Below are positions 7,715-12,284 of a stretch of 12,284 nucleotides of DNA, piece by piece. The notes under the pieces are model-generated. The model was not told the origin of the DNA, searched no databases, and saw only the letters and a program-made list of their open reading frames with translations. The stretch is from contig CALKYB010000291.1 in NCBI GenBank assembly GCA_938003565.1, positions 1 to 12,284 on the forward strand, given 5' to 3'. This DNA comes from an uncultured bacterium. GTDB lineage: Bacteria; Bdellovibrionota_C; UBA2361; SZUA-149; CALKYB01. Position 1 is the first letter of the stretch. Each line of letters starts with the position of its first letter. Both the position numbers and the translations under genes were made by a program.

Positions 7715-8974
7715 ATGGACCCACAAGATAACCCAGAAGTTACGCTTGAAGTTGTTGAAAGCAAGCCTACTAAAGAGCCCTCGATAGCGAGTCAAAGGCT
7801 TACTATTCCAAACATACCCAAAACTGACAAAGAAGTTATCGCAGAGTTGATTGAAGATTTTACGGGAGAACCTGCTCCACGTATTATTACTGATTTAGGT
7901 GATATTGAGGGATATAGTCCCGAAGGAAACCATAGTGAAGACGTGCAAAGAACAGTTACTGCAATCCGGGCCTACCAATTTGGCGTAATTCCTCTAGATG
8001 GTGAACTCGCAATGATTGCGCTTGGTGGCTTGGAAGGATCAAGGAATTTTCTTAAAATTCCCCTCTGTCAGCAAAGTGACCGAACAAAAATTATGCTTCA
8101 ATTGTTCGATAAAGAAGTAGGAGAGTTCATGATTCTTCACGAGGCTTCTCACCTTAAATTAAACTTAGATTCACTTCCAAAGCAAAGGGTTGTGTCTAGA
8201 ATAGCGCCACAACCATCATTTTCTTCCTCGGGATATATTCACCTTTTCGAACTCGAGGCTGACACTGAAGCAATGATTGCTCAATATGCTAGAGAGAAAG
8301 CCGGGAAAACGGAGAACACGGATGAAGTCCTAGAAGTTATCTCTCAAATCAGAACTGACTGTTATGTCAATGGTGTCAATTCACCAACAATCACACTCAA
8401 CGGTGAAGAAAAATCCGGATTGACTGTCAAAGATGCTCTTCACTACTCTGGAGACTTGCTTCGAAGATTCTCGAGAGAAATTAAGCAAGCTGCCAATGAT
8501 AATCCAACAATGAGCCGGCAAGCTAGAGAACAAATTGCCCACGAATTCTTAAGTAAGTATCTAGATACCGAGCTTGGCAAGAAAGTTCTTTTAGAAAATC
8601 AAAGGCATGACTTCACTAAAGTAGCCTTTCAAACCATGCTTGAACAGGCCGAGGCTAGAGAACAGATGGGAGTCACAGAATATCAGGAAGTTAGAGAATA
8701 TCATAAAGAACTTGGCCAATACTATAAACAACAAAGAGAGGAGAGTTTATACGTAGAGCGTTTAGATCCTCTTTATTTCGCAGAAAAAGCCATTGAATTC
8801 ATTTCAAACAGTGTTGAAAAGCAATATGCTAAATCATCAGAACCATATAGGGACTTGCTAGATCAATTGTTACCAGAAAGTGGTTTCGAGTATCTAAATT
8901 TTGAATTCACAACGAATCTCTTGAGCCAGCCAGAAGAATTTGAAAAATTTTTCACAAACTATCTAAATAAGTAA
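7715..8974 (+). CDS. uncharacterised protein with HExxH zinc-peptidase signature
   Basis: I do not recognise this 419-residue protein as a whole. It contains FMILHEASHLKLNLDS (138-153), whose H142-E143-x-x-H146 fits a zinc-binding catalytic motif. It is followed 33 residues later by FELEADTEAMIAQYA (178-192), where E179 could be the third ligand and D183 a supporting acid. This HExxH...ExxAD layout is that of gluzincin-type peptidases such as M48 or ImmA-like proteins, although the rest shows no similarity that I can name. There is no signal peptide or membrane segment, so it should act in the cytosol. The first 35 residues are polar and probably disordered. Residues about 240-419 are charged and helical, rich in Glu, Gln and Lys (e.g. 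305-345), and could be a coiled or helical-bundle domain. The ATG at 7715 has no ribosome-binding site. The neighbours give no functional hint. Confidence 0.65.
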   Translation: MDPQDNPEVTLEVVESKPTKEPSIASQRLTIPNIPKTDKEVIAELIEDFTGEPAPRIITDLGDIEGYSPEGNHSEDVQRTVTAIRAYQFGVIPLDGELAMIALGGLEGSRNFLKIPLCQQSDRTKIMLQLFDKEVGEFMILHEASHLKLNLDSLPKQRVVSRIAPQPSFSSSGYIHLFELEADTEAMIAQYAREKAGKTENTDEVLEVISQIRTDCYVNGVNSPTITLNGEEKSGLTVKDALHYSGDLLRRFSREIKQAANDNPTMSRQAREQIAHEFLSKYLDTELGKKVLLENQRHDFTKVAFQTMLEQAEAREQMGVTEYQEVREYHKELGQYYKQQREESLYVERLDPLYFAEKAIEFISNSVEKQYAKSSEPYRDLLDQLLPESGFEYLNFEFTTNLLSQPEEFEKFFTNYLNK

Positions 8975-9068
8975 ACTATTATCAACGAAGAGTTTTTGTC
9001 CAAGCGACACTACAAATTGACCGGTGGTGAATAAATAAAACCTTGATATTTGAAATGAGTTTCCTACG
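8975..9068. other. 94-base gap between convergent genes
   Basis: The HExxH-protein gene and the 239-aa gene converge here. No stem-loop followed by a T-run was found, so termination is not visible for either gene. Confidence 0.5.
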
Positions 9069-9788
9069 CTAATCCCAATTCGAAAAAACATATTGAACAT
9101 TCAACTCTCGGACGTAATTCTCAATCCTAGCAAGAATAGCCTTTTTATCGAGATCTCGGCTATTTTCATTATACTTATAAGCGCTGCGTAAATCACGATT
9201 AAGAAGATTATACTGATCAGATCTATAACGCTCCAACAGCTTCTCAAATGCCACCCTAGCACCTGAGTCAGAGCTATTATGAATAACAATTTTTAACAAT
9301 TTAGGTGTCTGGAGGTCTCTAGAGCCTTGGTTAATCCGTTCCCAACACTGATTATCAAGCCCAATGTCAGCAACCAGTATATCTGCAAAAGGAGCCGAAA
9401 TCTCACTCTCGTCTTGCAGGCGACCAAAAGCGTAATCTCTCAAACCTTCAGAACGAATAGCTATTTTTGACCAATTTGGAGGCTCGTAATCTTGAATAGC
9501 CAGAAAATCTATAACTGCAGGCAAAAGCGATGGTGCTTTGTTGGCGATATCACAGATGACAGCAACAACTCTGGGAAACTCGGGAAACTCCTTCAAAAAA
9601 TTCCAAAGATAAGTATCCACTTTAGAGTCAACGCCAAAATGTGGAATTAGCTTTTTGATTGCGGCCGAAAGTAAGAGACTTGATTTGGTATGAACCGGCT
9701 CACATCCCTCCACCAAGCTATGCCTAACGAGGGCCTCTTTCGCCAAATTCATTGCGTTTACCACATCTTCTTTCTCGTCTGTTAACAT
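9069..9788 (-). CDS. hypothetical protein, 239 aa, mostly helical
   Basis: This protein is not recognised. It is 239 residues, without a signal peptide, membrane segment or cysteine cluster, and appears mainly alpha-helical. Short helix-length stretches such as VVAVICDIANKAPSLLPAVI (74-93) and LLKIVIHNSSDSGARVAFEK (164-183), broken by loops, loosely recall HEAT-like helical repeats, but this is only an impression. The open frame extends 30 codons further, to an ATG at 9878. I prefer the ATG at 9788 because it is preceded by GAGGA six bases upstream, one of the best Shine-Dalgarno sequences in the window, and because the extension holds a hairpin. The upstream neighbour on the same strand is the methyltransferase gene, but a terminator and about 350 bases separate them, so the 239-aa gene is probably transcribed on its own. 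No nuclease motif such as PD-(D/E)xK is apparent. Confidence 0.65.
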   Translation of the reverse strand: MLTDEKEDVVNAMNLAKEALVRHSLVEGCEPVHTKSSLLLSAAIKKLIPHFGVDSKVDTYLWNFLKEFPEFPRVVAVICDIANKAPSLLPAVIDFLAIQDYEPPNWSKIAIRSEGLRDYAFGRLQDESEISAPFADILVADIGLDNQCWERINQGSRDLQTPKLLKIVIHNSSDSGARVAFEKLLERYRSDQYNLLNRDLRSAYKYNENSRDLDKKAILARIENYVRELNVQYVFSNWD

Positions 9789-9794
9789 ATGTAT

Positions 9795-9799
9795 TCCTC
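9795..9799 (-). promoter_or_regulatory. ribosome-binding site deciding the start of the 239-aa gene
   Basis: The minus strand reads GAGGA, then ATACAT, then ATG. This strong match and good spacing support the start at 9788 rather than the longer frame from 9878. Confidence 0.65.
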
Positions 9800-9807
9800 G
9801 TCTAGAG

Positions 9808-9838
9808 TGGGTCTTCGACCTAAAAAGCCCAAGACCCA
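9808..9838 (-). promoter_or_regulatory. leader hairpin before the 239-aa gene
   Basis: The perfect 8-base inverted repeat TGGGTCTT (9808-9815) / AAGACCCA (9831-9838) encloses a 15-base loop. On the minus strand it would form in the 5' leader, ending 9 bases before the GAGGA ribosome-binding site. It could modulate translation or transcript stability, or be fortuitous. There is no T-run after it, so it is not a standard intrinsic terminator. Confidence 0.4.
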
Positions 9839-9961
9839 TCCCAGGCAGGGAAATACAGCTAAAACCAGATTCACACACCTTCTATAAGGAGACGTTACAT
9901 AGTCCCGTACAAAAGGCGATTGAAAAAACTACTCTGAGAAGAAATATTCGGAGAGACCAAT

Positions 9962-9992
9962 ATTATAGATTGGCCAATTCTAATCTAATCAA
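9962..9992 (-). promoter_or_regulatory. putative promoter for the 239-aa gene
   Basis: The minus strand carries a perfect -10 hexamer TATAAT (9967-9962) and a possible -35 TTGATT (9992-9987), with a longer than usual spacer of 19 bases. Transcription would begin near 9955, giving a leader of about 165 bases. The spacer holds the palindrome ATTGGCCAAT (9969-9978), a possible operator. Confidence 0.35.
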
Positions 9993-10136
9993 GCAAAAGA
10001 GTCTAGAGAAGACATTGCCTAATAATTACTAAGAGCTAAGTTACTTAGCCGGAATGAGTCAAATACAAAGTCTTAATTAAACAAATAGTTTAGATTGTAC
10101 TTCTTAACTCTATGGAGGTAGGCAAAAATTAGTAAG

Positions 10137-10163
10137 GCAAGCCCCCATTTAACGGGGGCTTGC
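10137..10163 (-). terminator. intrinsic terminator-like hairpin after the methyltransferase gene
   Basis: A perfect 10-base-pair GC-rich stem, GCAAGCCCCC (10137-10146) with GGGGGCTTGC (10154-10163), has a 7-base loop. It begins 9 bases after the methyltransferase stop. On the minus strand it is followed by CTTACTAATTTTT, so the T-run starts several bases late. On the plus strand no T-run follows. It is best read as a minus-strand Rho-independent terminator of moderate quality. Confidence 0.75.
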
Positions 10164-10172
10164 TACAGGAGC

Positions 10173-11390
10173 CTAAGACTTCTTCCGCCCAGGCTTACCA
10201 ACACACTTGAGAACAACAAGCCTATTAGTGTTCGTACCTTTACTGTTGTTATCAACTTTAAAGCAGTTAGCTAGCTTGGTAAATTTTTGTTGGTTAATTA
10301 GAACTTCTTCAACAACAAAGCGTTTGCCAGGAAGACTAATATCACGAGCAGCTTGAGCAACTTCTTCATCAAGAAGAATAATTTTTCCGTTTTTCTCAAC
10401 CTCTCCAACTTCTATTACGGCATAGCTATGTTTTTTCAACACTCGAAGGCTCTCTTTTAGAACACCTGAAATGAATGTTTGCCAATCTTCTAGAGTCGGC
10501 GTCATGACACAGGTTTTCTTTAGCTTTTTAGGCGATATTCCTGAGAACCAAAATTCCAACCAATTATCTGCAAGATAATCAACTTTATCTAGAAAAGGTG
10601 GAGAGGTTACAATTAAATCAATCGAGTCAGATGGTATCCAATCCATTTTTCTTGCATCAGAAACTTCTGTTCGATTGGCGCTTGCGATATCAAAAAAGTT
10701 ACTCGTAAATCCGTCTCTTAAAGATTGAGCGGCTTTCTTAATAATCCGAGGAGCTACAGAACGATACTCTGGAACCTGCGACCGTTTAAGATTGATTAAC
10801 CGTTGACTCTCGGGGGGAATCGAAATTTGTGGAAACGAATACACAGAAAAGAACCCAGGCGAATGTCCATGCAAGCGAGACAGAGCTAGAAGCTTTATGA
10901 AATTATTGACCGCATCATTCTCCCGCTCAAGAAACTTTTTAAGGTTTACTAACTCTCTAAAAGTATCTGGATGATAAAATGGCGAGAAAAGCTCTTGATA
11001 GCCTTCAAGGTCAATGGGCCGCCTAAAGTCAATTTCGTTCAAACGAAGCACAACTTCATCGAGTCCTACAGGATTCAACTTAGCCTGGGTAATAAGCACG
11101 CTCAGTGGGTTCACGTCGGCTGCCCAAGCCACTCTGCCAAGCAAGTTGGCCTGAAGCGCAGTTGTTCCTCGGCCCGAAAATGGGTCCAAAACAACATCCC
11201 CTTTTCTCGAGTAACGGCGAATACAAAAATCCGGCAACTCAGGCTTAAAACTACCCCGGTAGCTAATCGCATAGTGTAGCGAATGCAGCTGACGCTGCTT
11301 AGCAGTCCAAAGCTCACCAACAATCCTCGGATATCCTGGATTATCTAAGTTCTTGTCCTCAACAACTTTCAATTTAGGTGTTCTACCCAC
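10173..11390 (-). CDS. DNA methyltransferase, probably N4-cytosine type
   Basis: This is a 405-residue SAM-dependent DNA amino-methyltransferase. Residues 36-57, with YRGSFKPELPDFCI, look like motif X. The SAM-binding motif I is VVLDPFSGRGTTALQA (66-81), followed by the acidic-strand motif AADVNPLSVLI (90-100). The catalytic motif IV is VTSPPFLDKVDY (261-272). TSPPF is the form usual in N4-cytosine enzymes, whereas N6-adenine enzymes normally have D/NPPY, so m4C is the likelier product. About 180 residues separate motifs I and IV and probably hold target recognition, an alpha-type order. A GTG start at 11390 is supported by an AGGAG just upstream. No restriction endonuclease is recognisable within the window, and the protein ends in a basic GKPGRKKS tail. 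A strong hairpin terminator follows. It could be a solitary (orphan) methyltransferase or part of a system whose partner is the unknown downstream gene. Confidence 0.88.
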   Translation of the reverse strand: MGRTPKLKVVEDKNLDNPGYPRIVGELWTAKQRQLHSLHYAISYRGSFKPELPDFCIRRYSRKGDVVLDPFSGRGTTALQANLLGRVAWAADVNPLSVLITQAKLNPVGLDEVVLRLNEIDFRRPIDLEGYQELFSPFYHPDTFRELVNLKKFLERENDAVNNFIKLLALSRLHGHSPGFFSVYSFPQISIPPESQRLINLKRSQVPEYRSVAPRIIKKAAQSLRDGFTSNFFDIASANRTEVSDARKMDWIPSDSIDLIVTSPPFLDKVDYLADNWLEFWFSGISPKKLKKTCVMTPTLEDWQTFISGVLKESLRVLKKHSYAVIEVGEVEKNGKIILLDEEVAQAARDISLPGKRFVVEEVLINQQKFTKLANCFKVDNNSKGTNTNRLVVLKCVGKPGRKKS

Positions 11391-11628
11391 AGCCCCTCTC
11401 CTAATTCAATTAGTTTTTAATCTACACACTCCCCTCACTCCTGAGCAGGAACAGATTAGGCTAGCACCGGCCTACCATAGGCGCATTAAAATACTAACTT
11501 ACTACATACAAGATAAACTAATGGGCTTCTTGTAAATTAAAATTAGCTGATTTTAGATATTTTTGCAGCTATGGTCGTTTTAGAGTTATGGATATGCCAA
11601 GAAATTATGGGGTTCCAATCGATAAAAA
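11391..11628. other. 238-base divergent intergenic region
   Basis: This AT-rich region should hold the promoters of both the methyltransferase gene (minus) and thiL (plus). Next to the methyltransferase start, the minus strand has an AGGAGAGG ribosome-binding site. I found no -35/-10 pair good enough to call. A 60-codon plus-strand frame (11353-11535) overlaps the methyltransferase start and has no coding-like features. Confidence 0.5.
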
Positions 11629-12284
11629 ATGAGCGAAAAAATAAAAGAATTCAACCTAATCAAACAGTTGAGTGAGCTACTTGAGTCGCCTTCCAAAGAA
11701 GACGCTATAGGAATTGGAGACGACTGCGCTGTGATTCTGCCGGGAATGGCACCACTTTTAGAAGGTCACTCGCTTTTAATGAGCTGTGACTCGATGGTCG
11801 AAAATCGGCATTTTTACAGGGATAAAGCTAGTCCCGAAGAACTTGGATGGAAGCTAATGGCTCAAGCCTCTAGTGACATTGCGGCAATGGGGGGAAGCCC
11901 CCTGCTAGCTACGGTGGCGGTCAACATTAGTCCGAGAGAATCAGTTGATTACCTTGCCCAACTCTATTCTGGAATTAACGAATTTAGTAAAAGAAACGGC
12001 TTTTTTGTTCTAGGAGGAGACACTTCCTCGGCCGACGAATTTTCACTTTCCGCTACAATACTTGGAAGTATCTCAAGTCCGGCGGTACTTCGTAGTAATG
12101 CTCAAGTTGGTGACGATATTTGGGTTTCTGGAGCTATAGGCGGAGCCGGCGCAGGGCTTCAGATTCTTCAAGGGAAACGTCCTCCCTCCGATTATGATGA
12201 GACATTTTTAAGCCGATTCAATAAACCACTAGCTCAAATCAAACTTGGGCCACGGCTGGCCGGGCTAGCAAACTCCATGATTGA
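11629..12284 (+). CDS. thiL: thiamine-monophosphate kinase, N-terminal part
   Basis: ThiL phosphorylates thiamine monophosphate to thiamine diphosphate, the last step of cofactor synthesis, in the cytosol. The gene runs off the right edge; 218 of the usual roughly 310-330 codons are present, and the frame is open throughout. Family motifs appear in order: EFNLIKQL near the N-terminus, IGIGDDCAVI (27-36, ATP/Mg binding), MSCDSMVENRHF (51-62, in place of the usual TDxLVEGVHF), ELGWKLMAQASSDIAAMGGSP (71-91), VLGGDTSSADEFSLSATILGS (127-147) and GDDIWVSGAIGGAGAGL (161-177). The ATG at 11629 gives the standard N-terminus, with FNLI near residue 8. A Shine-Dalgarno sequence is not clear, with only GGGG about 15 bases upstream. 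It is divergent from the methyltransferase gene. Confidence 0.94.
   Translation, partial: MSEKIKEFNLIKQLSELLESPSKEDAIGIGDDCAVILPGMAPLLEGHSLLMSCDSMVENRHFYRDKASPEELGWKLMAQASSDIAAMGGSPLLATVAVNISPRESVDYLAQLYSGINEFSKRNGFFVLGGDTSSADEFSLSATILGSISSPAVLRSNAQVGDDIWVSGAIGGAGAGLQILQGKRPPSDYDETFLSRFNKPLAQIKLGPRLAGLANSMI

Larger units (their letters stand above)
9789..10136. other. 348-base non-coding region upstream of the 239-aa gene
   Basis: No credible gene was found on either strand; all ATG-initiated frames are very short, except the N-terminal extension of the 239-aa frame (9789-9878). On the minus strand the region appears to contain a promoter-like element (9962-9992), an alternating CCAAT/ATTGG array overlapping it (9957-9978) and a leader hairpin (9808-9838). 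It is AT-rich apart from the hairpin. It ends at the methyltransferase terminator. Confidence 0.5.

Noticed and set aside
9828..9846. Clustered C-tracts, possible G-quadruplex on the minus strand
   Set aside because: Only three G3 tracts are close together and no fourth is available; the same bases fit the hairpin better.
9789..9878. 30-codon N-terminal extension of the 239-aa protein
   Set aside because: The internal ATG at 9788 has a strong GAGGA site, whereas the extension spans a hairpin and has no recognisable signal peptide or domain.
11353..11535. 60-codon plus-strand frame upstream of thiL
   Set aside because: It overlaps the methyltransferase start on the other strand, has no ribosome-binding site and shows no protein-like pattern.

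Overview
The window looks like a chromosomal segment of a Gram-negative bacterium with moderately low GC. It encodes a lipobox lipoprotein next to diaminopimelate-pathway genes (dapF, dapA), and an HflX with a long N-terminal extension. A proteobacterial or deltaproteobacteria-like lineage would fit, but I cannot name the organism from sequence alone. Shine-Dalgarno sequences are weak or absent before most genes; the two clear ones belong to the 239-aa gene and the methyltransferase.

Layout. Positions 1-1430 (minus strand) hold a lysine/peptidoglycan-precursor cluster, read from right to left: an LptM/YifL-like lipoprotein with a fibronectin-III-like domain, dapF, and the first codons of dapA running off the left edge. 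Divergent from it are pepP (Xaa-Pro aminopeptidase) and a large multi-pass GT-C-type membrane glycosyltransferase (1638-4743, plus). The glycosyltransferase converges on hflX (4753-6516, minus) with 9 bases between stops. Divergent from hflX is a two-gene unit: a 57-residue single-helix membrane protein and a DUF2064/TIGR04282 glycosyltransferase-like protein (6643-7585, plus).

Positions 7586-11390 look like a more accessory stretch. They hold an unrecognised 419-aa protein with an HExxH plus ELEAD zinc-peptidase signature (plus), an unrecognised helical 239-aa protein with a structured leader (minus), and a DNA methyltransferase with a TSPPF motif (minus) followed by a hairpin terminator. 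At the right edge thiL (thiamine-monophosphate kinase, plus) starts and runs out of the window.

Functional links. DapF and DapA act in the same pathway, and the lipoprotein-dapF arrangement parallels the lptM-dapF neighbourhood of enterobacteria. The remaining genes are mostly independent housekeeping functions. No mobile-element genes, CRISPR arrays, rRNA or tRNA genes were seen. The most interesting unexplained items are the HExxH protein and the apparently solitary methyltransferase next to an unknown gene with a hairpin leader.
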